Notes: generated by a model from the letters alone, not told the origin. DNA of 64,000 bases from Peribacillus sp. Bi96 (GCF_918698115.1 NZ_CAKKLV010000013.1:62001-126000), one strand, 5' to 3'. Counted from the stretch's first letter, positions 54,341-63,830 are shown. Numbers and translations: made by a program.

Positions 54341-55810
54341 TTATTGTTTTAATGTTCTTTTGAATTCATCAAATTGCTCTTCTACTTCTTTAGATGGCTT
54401 AGCTGTAAGAAGACTGACCACGATGATGGCAATCAAGCTTGCGGCAAAACCTGGGATCATTTCATAAAGCGTATCGGATAGGCCTGCCATCGACCAGAAA
54501 ATTACAGTCCCGGCACCAAAGACCATCCCAGCTAGAGCACCCCATTTTGTCATGCGCTTCCAGCAGAGGCTGAGTAAGACTAGCGGACCGAATGAAGAAC
54601 CGAACCCAGCCCATGCATAACCGACAAGTCCAAGAATCGTGTCGTTTTTCTCCCAAGAGAGAAATAGCGCGATGATGGATATGATCAGTACGGAAAGCCT
54701 TCCTAAGAAGACAAGCTCTTTATCTGAAGCGGAACGACGGAAGAAGGTTTTGTATATATCCTCCGTTAAAGAGCTGGCAGTGACCAAAAGTTGCGAAGAA
54801 ATCGTACTCATGACGGCTGCCAGGATAGCTGAAATCAAGAAGCCGGTAATGAGTGGGTGGAACAGTATTTCACCTAAAACGATGAATATCGTCTCGGGAT
54901 CGTCCAACTTGATGTTGTTCTGAGAAAAATAAGTGATTCCAATGAACCCAGTCAGCATGGCACCAATAGTGGAAAAGATCATCCAGCTCATGCCGATGGT
55001 ACGTGCTTTCTTTATTTCCTTAACGGAACTGATCGCCATAAAGCGGACAATGATATGGGGCTGACCGAAGTAACCTAATCCCCATGCAAATAATGAGATG
55101 ATCCCCAATAGACTAGTTCCGGTAAAAATATTTAAAAGCGCAGGATCAATGGAACGCGGTGTATCTATGACAGGGCCAAAGCCGCCAATATGGAAAAGGG
55201 TAACGATCGGTACAAGGACCAGGGCGACGACCATGATGATTCCTTGTACAAAGTCTGTCCAGCTTACCGCCAGGAATCCGCCGAATAAAGTATAAGCGAC
55301 CACCACGCCTGTTAAGATCCAGAGGCCAGTATGGTAATCAAGGCCAAATGTACTATGGAATAAGACGCCGCCGGATACCATACCGGAAGAAACGTAAAAC
55401 GTAAAGAATATCAGGATGACCAAAGCCGAGATGAGCCTTAAGATCCGTGAGCCTTCGCCAAAACGATTTTCCAGGAAAGCAGGGATCGTAATGGAATTAT
55501 TGGCAACTTCCGTATAAGTTCTTAATCTAGGTGCCACGTATAACCAGTTTGCATAAGCACCAAGCGTCAGGCCGATGACGATCCATATGGAGCTGAGTCC
55601 TGTTGCGAACATGGCACCTGGCATACCCATCAGAAGCCAACCGCTCATATCGGCGGCACCGGCGCTTAAGGCAGTGACAGCAGGGCCAAGACCCCGGTCT
55701 CCCAGCATGTAGTCATTTAGATTGGAGGTTCTTTTGTAGGCGAAATATCCGATTAACAGCATACCAGCCATATAAATGCTAATGGAAATTATTAAAGAAA
55801 AATCGATCAT
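54341..55810 (-). CDS. putP: Sodium/proline symporter PutP
   Basis: 489 aa SSSF-family transporter with 13 helices. DYMLGDRGLGPAVTALSAGA, ADMSGWLLMGMPGAMFATGL and RLRTYTEVANNSITIPAFLE are the PutP signature; sodium-binding residues lie in TM1 and TM8 (MSTISSQLLVTASSLTED). It takes up proline for PutB and PutC, encoded directly upstream in the same operon. GAAGGGAG precedes the ATG. Confidence 0.96.
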   Translation of the reverse strand: MIDFSLIISISIYMAGMLLIGYFAYKRTSNLNDYMLGDRGLGPAVTALSAGAADMSGWLLMGMPGAMFATGLSSIWIVIGLTLGAYANWLYVAPRLRTYTEVANNSITIPAFLENRFGEGSRILRLISALVILIFFTFYVSSGMVSGGVLFHSTFGLDYHTGLWILTGVVVAYTLFGGFLAVSWTDFVQGIIMVVALVLVPIVTLFHIGGFGPVIDTPRSIDPALLNIFTGTSLLGIISLFAWGLGYFGQPHIIVRFMAISSVKEIKKARTIGMSWMIFSTIGAMLTGFIGITYFSQNNIKLDDPETIFIVLGEILFHPLITGFLISAILAAVMSTISSQLLVTASSLTEDIYKTFFRRSASDKELVFLGRLSVLIISIIALFLSWEKNDTILGLVGYAWAGFGSSFGPLVLLSLCWKRMTKWGALAGMVFGAGTVIFWSMAGLSDTLYEMIPGFAASLIAIIVVSLLTAKPSKEVEEQFDEFKRTLKQ

Positions 55811-55975
55811 AGGAAGACTCCCTTCAAGATGAAATAGATATTTTTTCGTTTAAAAAGAGGAAGCAACCTATTTGTCACTTCCTCCATTGTACATCGTTTG
55901 GTATTGTATCATATAGTTGAAGATACATCACCAATACGAGGGCATTTCCTTTTCAATAGCTTTTTGAAACATTTA

Positions 55976-57517
55976 TCAGAACGTTTCGGATGTTGTTTTG
56001 GCTTGCATATGAAGCTGCAAGTAGTCCGGTCCGCCTGCCTTGGAATCAGTTCCTGACATGTTGAACCCGCCGAATGGCTGATAACCTACGATTGCACCAG
56101 TACAGCCACGGTTGAAATACAAGTTCCCCACATGGAATTCTTCGCGTGCTTTTTCCATGTTAAGGCGATTTGTCGTAATGACAGCCCCAGTCAAACCATA
56201 TTCAGTGTTATTGGCAATCTCAAGTGCTTCGTTAAAGTCCTTCGCTTTTGTGAAGGCAACGACTGGTCCGAAGATTTCTTCTTGCATCAAGCGTGCCTGC
56301 GGATCGACATCAGCAACGATTGTCGGTTGAACGAAGTAGCCTTTAGAGCTATCTCCTTCTCCTCCAGTCAGAATGCGTCCTTCTTGGTTCCCGATTTCAA
56401 TATAGCTCATGATTTTGTCAAAAGCCGCTTGATCGATAACTGGTCCCATGAAATGATTTTCTACAGGATTACCAACTGTAAGTTGTTTTGTTAATTCAAC
56501 AGCGCGATCTAATACTTGATCGTATACATCTTCTACGATGACAGCACGGGAACAAGCAGAACATTTTTGTCCAGAGAAGCCAAATGCAGATTTCACGATC
56601 GATTGAGCCGCCAATTCAAGATCTGCCTCTTTGTCGACGACCATCGTATCTTTTCCGCCCATTTCAGCGATGACACGCTTCAGCCAAATTTGGCCTTCGT
56701 TCACTTCTGAAGCACGTTTGTAAATGCGCAGACCTACATCACGTGAACCTGTGAAGGAAATGAAACGTGTTTTTGGATGATCGACCAGGTAGTCGCCCAC
56801 TTCGGCTCCGCTTCCTGGAACGAAATTCAACACACCTGCTGGAAGGCCGGCTTCAAGCATCACTTCAACGAATTTAGCAGCAACGATAGGAGTAGTCGAA
56901 GCTGGTTTCAACAGGATTGTATTACCAGTAACGATAGCGGCAACAGCTGTACCTGCCATGATCGCAAATGGGAAGTTCCAAGGAGAAATGATGATGCCTA
57001 CCCCTAATGGAATGTAATCATAGCGGTTAAATTCTCCCGGACGGCTTTGGACAGGCACACCATCTTTAAGAGTCAGCATTTGACGGGCATAAAATTCAAG
57101 GAAATCGATTGCTTCCGCTGTATCTGCATCAGCCTCATTCCAAGGTTTTCCCGCTTCTTTTGTCAATAAAGCAGAGAATTCATGCTTTCGTCTGCGAATG
57201 ATGGCAGCAGCTTTGAACAAAACGTCAGCACGGATTTCCGGCTTCACTTTTTTCCAGCTTTCAAAAGCGGTAACAGCTTCCTGCATGGCTTTTTCAGCAA
57301 GGTCCCTATTCGCTTTCGATACTCGGCCGATGACCTCTTGCTTATCTGCAGGGTTATATGAAACGATTTTCTCATCAGTCGTCACTTTCTCTGCCCCGAT
57401 ATAAAGAGGGTAGTCTTGTCCTAAATAGCCCTCAACAGTTTGAAGTGCTTCCTGATATGCTTTTTTGTTTTCCTCGTTTGTAAAATCGACAAATGGTTCG
57501 TGTTTATATGAAATCAT
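55976..57517 (-). CDS. putC: Delta-1-pyrroline-5-carboxylate dehydrogenase PutC (RocA-type)
   Basis: 513 aa, full-length NAD-dependent dehydrogenase that oxidises glutamate-gamma-semialdehyde to glutamate. [20 protein letters not shown] is the substrate/cofactor region, SFTGSRDVG the NAD loop, [12 protein letters not shown] carries the general base and [13 protein letters not shown] the nucleophile cysteine. AAAGGTG precedes the ATG. It lies between putB and putP. Confidence 0.96.
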   Translation of the reverse strand: MISYKHEPFVDFTNEENKKAYQEALQTVEGYLGQDYPLYIGAEKVTTDEKIVSYNPADKQEVIGRVSKANRDLAEKAMQEAVTAFESWKKVKPEIRADVLFKAAAIIRRRKHEFSALLTKEAGKPWNEADADTAEAIDFLEFYARQMLTLKDGVPVQSRPGEFNRYDYIPLGVGIIISPWNFPFAIMAGTAVAAIVTGNTILLKPASTTPIVAAKFVEVMLEAGLPAGVLNFVPGSGAEVGDYLVDHPKTRFISFTGSRDVGLRIYKRASEVNEGQIWLKRVIAEMGGKDTMVVDKEADLELAAQSIVKSAFGFSGQKCSACSRAVIVEDVYDQVLDRAVELTKQLTVGNPVENHFMGPVIDQAAFDKIMSYIEIGNQEGRILTGGEGDSSKGYFVQPTIVADVDPQARLMQEEIFGPVVAFTKAKDFNEALEIANNTEYGLTGAVITTNRLNMEKAREEFHVGNLYFNRGCTGAIVGYQPFGGFNMSGTDSKAGGPDYLQLHMQAKTTSETF

Positions 57518-57574
57518 TGATCATCACACCTTTTAATAGATTTTTTGTAGCAATTAATAATGTTGAATGTATAT

Positions 57575-58492
57575 TTAGCTTCTGACCATCCCTTTGAAGG
57601 CAAAGGCAATATTGGATGGCCTTTCTGCAAGCCTTCTCATGAAGTATCCATACCAATCCAGACCATATGGTACATAGACGCGCATTTTGTAACCTTGCTT
57701 GACCAATTCGTATTGAGTTTTGTTTCTCATGCCATAAAGCATTTGGAATTCGAATTGTGTATTCGGGATGTCAAACTTCTTAGCCAGCTCTTTTGTATAT
57801 TCGATGATTTTGTCATCATGTGAGGCAATGGCCGTATAATTACCGTTAAGAAGACTTTGCTTAATCAACTTTTTGTAGTTTTCGTCTACATCATCCTTTT
57901 CGGGAAAAGCCACCTCGGCAGATTCCTTGTAGGCACCCTTTACGAGACGCAGGAATGGCTTATATTGGGAAAGGTCCCCTAAATCTTTCTCTGTGCGGAA
58001 TAAATATGCTTGTAAAACAGTACTTATGCAGCTGTATTTTTCTTTGAACTGTCTAAAGATATCGATTGTTGCCTGACAACGAACTTCATCTTCCATGTCG
58101 ATCGTGACCATGACTTTATGTTTTTCGGCTGTATCAAGAATTTTCGTCATATTCTCAATCACGAGTTTATGATCGATATCAAGTCCCAAAGAAGTCATCT
58201 TCAGAGAAACCTGTGAATCAAGTTTTTCCCTGCTGATCATTTCGATGGTTTCGATGCATTCTGCCGTCCGTTCCTGAGTCACTTCCTTAGAATCAACGAA
58301 TTCCCCAAGATGGTCGACTGTAACCGACAAGCCGCTATTATTAAGTTGTTTAATGAATTTAACGGAACTTTGGAAATCAGTTCCCCCAATGATCTTTCCA
58401 GCAGCAAAATTTCCTCCGCTTTTTTTAGCAATATTATTAAGCAGATTATTTTTAGATAAAAATAAGAAAAAGTCCCTTGTAATGGCTTCCAT
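57575..58492 (-). CDS. putB: Proline dehydrogenase PutB
   Basis: 305 aa FAD enzyme from the ATG at 58492 behind AGGGGG; an upstream in-frame ATG lacks a site. The barrel motifs VTVDHLGEFVDSKEVTQE, VTIDMEDEVRCQATID, LRLVKGAYKESAEVAFPEKD and the signature YVPYGLDWYGYFMRRLAERP for proline and FAD binding are all present. It oxidises proline to pyrroline-5-carboxylate and is the first gene of the put operon. The upstream region holds an inverted repeat that may be PutR's target. Confidence 0.96.
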   Translation of the reverse strand: MEAITRDFFLFLSKNNLLNNIAKKSGGNFAAGKIIGGTDFQSSVKFIKQLNNSGLSVTVDHLGEFVDSKEVTQERTAECIETIEMISREKLDSQVSLKMTSLGLDIDHKLVIENMTKILDTAEKHKVMVTIDMEDEVRCQATIDIFRQFKEKYSCISTVLQAYLFRTEKDLGDLSQYKPFLRLVKGAYKESAEVAFPEKDDVDENYKKLIKQSLLNGNYTAIASHDDKIIEYTKELAKKFDIPNTQFEFQMLYGMRNKTQYELVKQGYKMRVYVPYGLDWYGYFMRRLAERPSNIAFAFKGMVRS

Positions 58493-58591
58493 ATAAAGCG
58501 CACCCCCTAAGAAGATGTATTTCATAAATTAAGCTTACGATTTTTCGACAATGTTCACAATGTTCTCAAAAAACAATAATTCTGTCTTTTA

Positions 58592-58610
58592 TTTGTCGCT
58601 TTTGGACAAA
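58592..58610. promoter_or_regulatory. Inverted repeat upstream of putB
   Basis: TTTGTC-N7-GACAAA, 100 bp upstream of the putB start, with a second direct pair ACAATGTTC near 58550-58568. It is a candidate PutR site but does not match the TTGTGG-N2-CCACAA motif reported for B. subtilis. Confidence 0.4.
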
Positions 58611-58902
58611 ATGAAAGGGGTTTCATTGACTCGCATTTTATGGCAAGAAGGGAAGGTTTATATTTTACGTATAGAGAAACGCTAGAAGAAAGCCTTTAGC
58701 AGGAAGAGATGATCGAAAAGAAATCACTATGTGCGTATAAAGGTGGAAACTCGACCATAATCATCCAATGCGTTATAATGAACCTTATTTAACAAGAACG
58801 GGTGCAATGGTTCGTAGAAAAAAATGATTGATGAAGCTGTTCGGAGTGTAAATGGGTGAAAACCGTAAATAAATCGGATCGGCAAGCCGGGGAGGATAAG
58901 AA

Positions 58903-59067
58903 ATGGGTGCTGTATTTGAAGAACTTAGAGAAACATCAGGTTTGATAATAGCGTTAATAATGGTTTTGGTAATAATGGGGCTGATCGGTTATGCCCTTAC
59001 GAATGTACATGAATCCGTTGTGTTACCTGTGGTTCGATTCATTAAGAAAATGTTTAGTCGAAAATAG
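58903..59067 (+). CDS. Small single-span membrane protein (54 aa)
   Basis: 54 aa with GGGGAGG 7 bases before the ATG. A short polar N-terminus (GAVFEELRETSG) is followed by one strongly hydrophobic segment (LIIALIMVLVIMGLIGYALT) and a basic tail ending RFIKKMFSRK, giving an N-out/C-in or positive-inside single-span protein. No family recognised. It stands alone with a terminator about 130 bp downstream. Confidence 0.65.
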   Translation: MGAVFEELRETSGLIIALIMVLVIMGLIGYALTNVHESVVLPVVRFIKKMFSRK

Positions 59068-59194
59068 ATGAAGTCGATACATAAGCACTTGTCCCAAATC
59101 CATAACAAGCCCCTGTTTAAAGAAATCCCTGCAGGGTTTGTCTAAAAGGGACAAAAGAACCGTAAAATGTTTTTTACCTGTCAAAGAAAATCAT

Positions 59195-59230
59195 AAAACC
59201 CCCGCTTCTAATGGAAGTGGGGGATTTTAA
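59195..59230 (+). terminator. Rho-independent terminator
   Basis: CCCCCGCTTC pairs with GAAGTGGGGG (one mismatch) around TAATG, then ATTTTAAATTT. Confidence 0.8.
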
Positions 59231-59380
59231 ATTTGCAAGTGTATCGATGTTGTTGAATCACATATGTTTGGAATGAAAACCTCCTTTAATTATAAAACTT
59301 TTTTACCTATGCCTATAATAATCTCATGCACGGAAGCTCCATAGTCATAAGTGAACTTTGAAAAGTTGTAGGCATTTAGA

Positions 59381-59715
59381 ATGAAGGTTTTATCAATAAT
59401 CCAGCCTTGGGCAAGTCTATTTATCCTTGGAGAGGTCAAATACGAAACAAGGTCATGGGGAACGAATTATCGTGGTTCGCTGGCGATTCATACTAGTCAT
59501 AAAGTGGATAAGGCTTTCAGTAGCAAGGCCAATCCTGTTGTTGCTTAGTAAGCATGGATACTCAAAGGACAACCTCCCAACTGGTATGATCATTGGCGTA
59601 TGTAAGTTTGAAAATTGTTTAAAGGTAGGGGATTCGCTTGGGAAGTTCAGGACATGCAGCTACTGGATGGCTTTATTCCATTGAAAGGAAAGCTTGGATT
59701 TTGGGTGCATGTATT
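59381..59715 (+). pseudogene. ASCH-domain protein, frameshifted
   Basis: From the ATG at 59381 the frame reads KVLSIIQPWASLFILGE, then KYETRSWGTNYRGSLAIHTS, the start of an ASCH domain (a beta-barrel related to PUA, thought to bind RNA or modified bases). It stops at 59546-59548. The continuation is found in a second frame (KHGYSKDNLPTGMIIGVCKF) and then in the first again (GFAWEVQDMQLLDGFIPLKG, KLGFWVH), with part of the middle missing. At least two frameshifts and a deletion disable the gene. Confidence 0.8.
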
Positions 59716-59925
59716 ATATTGGACGAAGTTAAGAAGTGATTTTGGAGAAGAACGCTTGCCACTACCTTTCAAATTCGTCCATTATACGCTATCAAACTGG
59801 TGCGCTGCATAGGGGTGAGTCGTTACGCTTAAAGGAATTTAAAAATCATGCGGACGTTGAACGTTTATAATCCGGCCATTAAAGAAACGTCCTCCGTTTT
59901 CCTAATACCAACACATGCTCTCTCC

Positions 59926-60156
59926 TTAAATATTAAAATAATCGTCTGACTTTGCGTCAGCATCTATGCTCCGAATCGCCTTCATGATTTTCTTTAATAC
60001 TCCGGCTGATGGCACATACTTAGGATCGCTGCAAACTCTGCTTATCGTATTACGTGAGATTCCAGACGCACTTACAAATTCCTCTTGTGAATATCCATGC
60101 TTATCGATGAATTTCCCGACCTTACTTCGCGCTTTCCCTTTCCCGAATCTAAACAT
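59926..60156 (-). CDS. XRE-family helix-turn-helix regulator (76 aa)
   Basis: 76 aa behind AGGAGG (8 bases to the ATG). KVGKFIDKHGYSQEEFVSAS then GISRNTISRVCSDPKYVPSA forms a classic lambda-Cro-like helix-turn-helix, followed by a helix LKKIMKAIRSIDADAKSDDY. Proteins of this type are common in prophages and integrative elements, but no phage gene is near. Its target is unknown; the nearby ASCH pseudogene may once have been linked to it. Confidence 0.85.
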   Translation of the reverse strand: MFRFGKGKARSKVGKFIDKHGYSQEEFVSASGISRNTISRVCSDPKYVPSAGVLKKIMKAIRSIDADAKSDDYFNI

Positions 60157-60394
60157 TTTGATAACCTCCTAGATTTAATTTACTAGCAGTCTCGTCCAAC
60201 TTGCACAAAAATATACGCATAGTTTCGCAAATATTTGGTATCTAGGCCAACTATGTGTAACAGGATATGAACATGAAAGCGAAAAGGTTGAAAATCAGGG
60301 TCGTTAAATATGTGTGAGGTTGAGAAGTTTGCTACTTAAACTAGCGGGCAGAATAAACGATTAACTATATAGGATAAGAGATTCCGCCTTTCGC
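60157..60394. other. Intergenic region with a possible ACGGGGCAG-hairpin relic
   Basis: About 240 bp without a gene. ACTAGCGGGCAG at 60340-60351 resembles the loop part of the hairpin family at 63.2-63.7 kb, without the pairing arms. Confidence 0.3.
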
Positions 60395-60574
60395 ATGAGA
60401 CCCGAACTTTTCATGTTGGGCCACAAATCTACTCAACGAGCATGGGGCGGATTCTTTTGGTCGGAACTAACTCTATTTGAACGGTTCCTGCGGTCTTTCT
60501 ACAAAGATGTCAGGATGTATGATGAGGCTCTAAAAACTGATTTAATCGAAACTAACAATAATATATTATTGTAA
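60395..60574 (+). CDS. Unrecognised 59-codon ORF
   Basis: The ATG at 60395 opens a 59-codon frame, RPELFMLGHKSTQRAWGGFF and WSELTLFERFLRSFYKDVRM, that looks protein-like (balanced charges, aromatic residues) but has no ribosome site and no known family. It may be a remnant of a longer gene, for example of a lost mobile element. Confidence 0.3.
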   Translation: MRPELFMLGHKSTQRAWGGFFWSELTLFERFLRSFYKDVRMYDEALKTDLIETNNNILL

Positions 60575-60675
60575 TAATTGTATTTATTTCCATATCCATT
60601 ATAATAATAAGTGGGATATTGTAAGCGGAAACACTGAATGAATTGGTTAAATCTCGTAAAAAGTAGGAGGGAATC

Positions 60676-61071
60676 ATGGGAAGATTAGTTCATTTCGAAA
60701 TTCATGTAGATGATATGGAACGGGCAAAGAAGTTTTATGGAGAGGTATTCGGATGGTCATTTCAAGATTGGAGTGATTATGCGGGAATGCCTTACTTTGG
60801 AGCAGTAACTGGCGATGACAATGAACCTGGGGTCAATGGAGCTTTGATGCAGCGTCAAAGTGCTCCGCCGGAAACAAACCAAGCTTTAAATGGATTTGCT
60901 TGTACAATGGGAGTGGAGAATTACGATTTAACGGAAGCTAAAATAATTGAGATTGGCGGTAAGGTCGCCAAGCCCAAATATGCCCTGCCTGGAATGGCGT
61001 GGCAAGGATACTATATTGATACCGAAGGCAATATATTCGGAATTCATCAACCTGATGTGAATGCAAAATAG
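60676..61071 (+). CDS. VOC-family protein (glyoxalase/dioxygenase superfamily)
   Basis: 131 aa, with AGGAGGG before the ATG. VHFEIHVDDMERAKKFYGEV then FGWSF is the first half; YGxP-like PYFGAVTGDDNEPGVNGALM follows, and the second half ends GMAWQGYYIDTEGNIFGIHQ. This is the YaeR/PhnB-distant VOC group often encoded beside small stress genes. Its substrate is unknown. The MmcQ/YjbR gene follows after 23 bp and is probably co-transcribed. Confidence 0.88.
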   Translation: MGRLVHFEIHVDDMERAKKFYGEVFGWSFQDWSDYAGMPYFGAVTGDDNEPGVNGALMQRQSAPPETNQALNGFACTMGVENYDLTEAKIIEIGGKVAKPKYALPGMAWQGYYIDTEGNIFGIHQPDVNAK

Positions 61072-61094
61072 ATTTGATGATAGGTGAATGAAAC

Positions 61095-61466
61095 ATGAAA
61101 TTACACGACACGGCAGGCATGCTTGAAAATGTACGCAATATCTGTCTTGCGCTGCCCGAAGCTGTCGAACTTATTGATGGTTTCGGTCACAATACTTTTA
61201 AAATCAAGGGAAAATCCTTCGTGATTTCAGGTGAAAGTGAGAATGGATTCAGCTTGTCGTTCAAGTCAGATCGGGAAACCCAAGAATTATTGCTACAGAA
61301 AGAGAATTTTTTCAAAACACCGTATATAGGACATCACGGCTGGGTCTCCATTCAAAATCCGGATAGGGAAGACTGGGGTGAATTGACCATTCTAATTCAA
61401 GAAGCCTATTTACGTGCGGCGCCGAAGCGTTTGGTTAAGAAATACGAAGAGTTTCATAAAAAGTGA
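61095..61466 (+). CDS. MmcQ/YjbR-family protein
   Basis: 123 aa. NVRNICLALPEAVELIDGFG, HNTFKIKGKSFVI and SLSFKSDRETQELLLQ, then HHGWVSIQNPDREDWGELTI and RLVKKYEEFH are the pattern of the MmcQ/YjbR (PF04237, CyaY-like fold) family, considered DNA-binding. The ribosome site (ATAGGTGA) is moderate. It forms an operon with the VOC gene upstream; a long terminator follows. Confidence 0.88.
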   Translation: MKLHDTAGMLENVRNICLALPEAVELIDGFGHNTFKIKGKSFVISGESENGFSLSFKSDRETQELLLQKENFFKTPYIGHHGWVSIQNPDREDWGELTILIQEAYLRAAPKRLVKKYEEFHKK

Positions 61467-61501
61467 AGAAAGGCGGATGATCTGCCTTCTTCACTTTTTT
61501 A
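61457..61501 (+). terminator. MmcQ/YjbR operon terminator
   Basis: AAAAGTGAAGAA-GGC pairs with GCC-TTCTTCACTTTT, followed by T. Confidence 0.9.
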
Positions 61502-61571
61502 CTTTCTTTTATCTGCTTTACAGATACTGATAGATAAAAATAACGACTTAATCTATACACACATAGCTTAA

Positions 61572-61599
61572 AGAAAAAAGCTCCTAATGTATTGGAGCG
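61572..61599 (-). terminator. Orphan minus-strand terminator-like hairpin
   Basis: GCTCC pairs with GGAGC and TTTTTTC follows on the minus strand, but no minus-strand gene precedes it within 2 kb. It may be a relic or may serve an unseen RNA. Confidence 0.45.
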
Positions 61600-61781
61600 G
61601 CCAAGAAAGTTCAGGGTAATAGGCACTCCTGAATTTGCAACATTAATAGGTTGTCTCCGTCAGAAAAGAAAGTCTAAAATATATGTAAGGATGTTTCTAC
61701 AAAAGATTGATGGTTATCTGCATAAGCAGCTATCTATAAAAATTGAGAAAATCAATCATGGTTCGATTGACGGAAAGGTGT

Positions 61782-62993
61782 ATGGTTGAAGTGAATGTTG
61801 AATCTTTTTTTTCTGAAAACATTAAAGTGGCACTTAAGAATGATCCACCTGGTGCATGGATGCCAGATTTGCCAGATAACTGTATACGCTTGAGTTCAGG
61901 CTATCCGGATCCAGCTCTCGTTCCTGCTGAGGAGATTAAAGTAGCAGTAGCCAAACTTCTTGATGAAGAGCAGGATTTGCCTCTCCATTATCTCGGAAGT
62001 CCAAGGATTGCAAGACTAAAGCAGCAAATTCAGAAAAGATTGGCTGAGCGTGGAATTTCCGTTTTGGAAGAACAGCTTTTGGTTACATCAGGTGCTTGCC
62101 AGGGGATAGATCTTATTGCCCGTATTCTCCTTGATAATACTACTGTTGTAGCTGTAGAATCTCCCACCTATATGGAGGCTTTAGAGATTTTTCAAAACTA
62201 TACGAATCAGATTATTAGTATACCTATAGATGAAAAGGGACTTCAAACATACCAATTAAAAGAAATGCTGGATGAAAGAAAACGTAAAGGTCTAACCCTG
62301 CCGCGCTTTCTATATACCATCCCAACCTTTCAAAATCCAACTGGGACGACCATGACTACTGAGCGGCGGAAGCATTTATTGGAACTTTCCATCGAGTTTG
62401 ATTTCCTCATTCTAGAGGATGATGCGTACGGAGAATTATCCTTCGACAAAAATCCGCTGCCAATAAAATCATTTGATAAACGTGGTAGAGTCCTCCATGT
62501 TGGTTCATTATCCAAGGTAGTGGCGCCAGGAATGCGGATTGGATGGATAGCAGGCGAAAGTGAATTCATTAAGGCTTTAGAGTGGTTTAAAAAAGATTTA
62601 GATCATCCATTTTCTCAAAGTACAATGGCAGTATACTTAGAAAACACAAATTTAGAGAAACGACTCGACCTTCTAAAAGATGTGTATCGTGCCAAATGTA
62701 CTGCGTTAATCCGCTCGATGGAACAATTTCTTCCAGAACCCGTTTCCTGGTATGTACCAGATGGTGGTTACTTTGTATGGGTGAGAATTCCAGGTTTTGA
62801 TACGTCGCAATTATTATCAAAGGCTCTGGCTGAGGGGGTTTCGTATGTTCCAGGGAAATACTTTTTCTTGGATCAAAAGGATGGAACCGAGTTTCTCCGG
62901 CTCTCGTTCAGTTATGCCAATGAGAAGGAAATAATCGAGGGAATTCGAAGACTAGGACAGCTTATCGCACCTAATTTTGAAAATGAATGTTGA
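61782..62993 (+). CDS. PLP-dependent aminotransferase (2-aminoadipate-transaminase-like)
   Basis: 403 aa class I/II aminotransferase. ESPTYMEALEIFQNY and YTIPTFQNPTGTTMTTERRK hold cofactor residues, ILEDDAYGELSF carries the PLP-contacting aspartate and tyrosine, and GSLSKVVAPGMRIGWIAG contains the Schiff-base lysine. The layout is like LysN/YdcR-C, the group that transaminates branched, aromatic or aminoadipate substrates, but the GntR-type DNA-binding domain of MocR regulators is absent. The start is uncertain: ATG 61782 has GGAAAGG close upstream, other in-frame starts are at 61758 (ATG) and 61791 (GTG). Confidence 0.88.
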   Translation: MVEVNVESFFSENIKVALKNDPPGAWMPDLPDNCIRLSSGYPDPALVPAEEIKVAVAKLLDEEQDLPLHYLGSPRIARLKQQIQKRLAERGISVLEEQLLVTSGACQGIDLIARILLDNTTVVAVESPTYMEALEIFQNYTNQIISIPIDEKGLQTYQLKEMLDERKRKGLTLPRFLYTIPTFQNPTGTTMTTERRKHLLELSIEFDFLILEDDAYGELSFDKNPLPIKSFDKRGRVLHVGSLSKVVAPGMRIGWIAGESEFIKALEWFKKDLDHPFSQSTMAVYLENTNLEKRLDLLKDVYRAKCTALIRSMEQFLPEPVSWYVPDGGYFVWVRIPGFDTSQLLSKALAEGVSYVPGKYFFLDQKDGTEFLRLSFSYANEKEIIEGIRRLGQLIAPNFENEC

Positions 62994-63005
62994 ACTAATT
63001 TTAAT

Positions 63006-63038
63006 GAGCCTACTTCCTTAACCGGGGTAGGTTTTTTG
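63006..63038 (+). terminator. Aminotransferase terminator
   Basis: CCTAC-TTCC pairs with GGGG-GTAGG (imperfect), followed by six T. Confidence 0.7.
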
Positions 63039-63158
63039 TTAATTAAAGGATTCGTCATCTCATTTACGATGATTTTATCTGTTCTCAAATTAGATGAAAT
63101 CATTAAATAATAACAGGTGCTTTCCTTCAAAAAGGGAGTTTGCTGCGGCTGGCTTATG

Positions 63159-63181
63159 GAACTAACGGGGCAGTTTAGTTC
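63159..63181 (+). repeat. ACGGGGCAG hairpin, copy 1
   Basis: GAACTA and TAGTTC pair around the loop ACGGGGCAGTT, 53 bp upstream of the small membrane gene at 63234. Copies 2 and 3 follow at 63501 and 63671. Confidence 0.7.
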
Positions 63182-63233
63182 ATTACAGTTTATAATACGA
63201 GTAGACTTTGATTCAGGTTGAGGAGATAAAATA

Positions 63234-63461
63234 ATGCGTTCTTTTTTGAGAAAAGAATTTTGGGATGACAGAAATAAACCTATTCTGTTTATACAATGGG
63301 TATTGATAATCTTTGCAATAATATTATATTTCCAAACTTATGACAGTATAGATTATATTCACTCTGGAATTTTAAGATTAATTGCAGGCATAATCACCCT
63401 TCTAACAGGAATTGAAAACTACATTGTAAAAAAAGAGATTATATATTTTGGTTCATCCTAA
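63234..63461 (+). CDS. Small membrane protein (75 aa)
   Basis: 75 aa with GAGGAGAT 6-7 bases before the ATG. A charged start (RSFLRKEFWDDRNK) leads into two hydrophobic helices (FIQWVLIIFAIILYFQTY and ILRLIAGIITLLTG), and it ends ENYIVKKEIIYFGSS. The L-x-G-I-E-N/E pattern recalls DUF3953-type small Bacillus membrane proteins, a weak resemblance. Repeated ACGGGGCAG hairpins flank it. Confidence 0.7.
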   Translation: MRSFLRKEFWDDRNKPILFIQWVLIIFAIILYFQTYDSIDYIHSGILRLIAGIITLLTGIENYIVKKEIIYFGSS

Positions 63462-63500
63462 CGATAATGTTTTGTGGAATGGGGATAGACATATTAATGT

Positions 63501-63520
63501 ACTAACGGGGCAGGATAGTT
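63501..63520 (+). repeat. ACGGGGCAG hairpin, copy 2
   Basis: ACTA and TAGT pair around ACGGGGCAGGA, 40 bp after the small membrane gene. Confidence 0.7.
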
Positions 63521-63670
63521 CCATAAGGAATACTGTTAAGTGACATTAAAGTTGTTTAAAAACGTCAGTCATGTTATTCCATTAAAGATCCAGATTGTGG
63601 AAGATCACTAAACAAGTAAACTGGATATTTATGTTAAAATAATAGAGGAGATTGTGAAGAAAGTACTTAA

Positions 63671-63690
63671 GCTAACGTCGCAGTTTAGTG
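63671..63690 (+). repeat. ACGGGGCAG hairpin, copy 3 (diverged)
   Basis: CTA and TAG pair around ACGTCGCAGTT. It lies 170 bp after copy 2; copies 1 and 2 are about 340 bp apart. Confidence 0.55.
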
Positions 63691-63796
63691 TAACAACAAT
63701 ACAATTTTTTTGCGGCGATGAAAATTGTTAACAACGTCTAAATATTTTTAAAGTGTTACATCCAAGGTGGATGAACAGAGAGATTTAAAATATGCC

Positions 63797-63830
63797 AAAA
63801 TAGTGATCAAATATTTTGATCACTACTTTT
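63797..63830. terminator. Probable bidirectional terminator
   Basis: TAGTGATCAAA pairs with TTTGATCACTA, followed by CTTTTGG on the plus strand and GCATATTTT on the minus strand. The rest of 63462-63901 holds no supported gene. Confidence 0.6.

Noticed and set aside
61592-61789. 65-codon ORF ahead of the aminotransferase
   Set aside because: No ribosome site, overlaps the start region of the aminotransferase, and covers a terminator-like hairpin.
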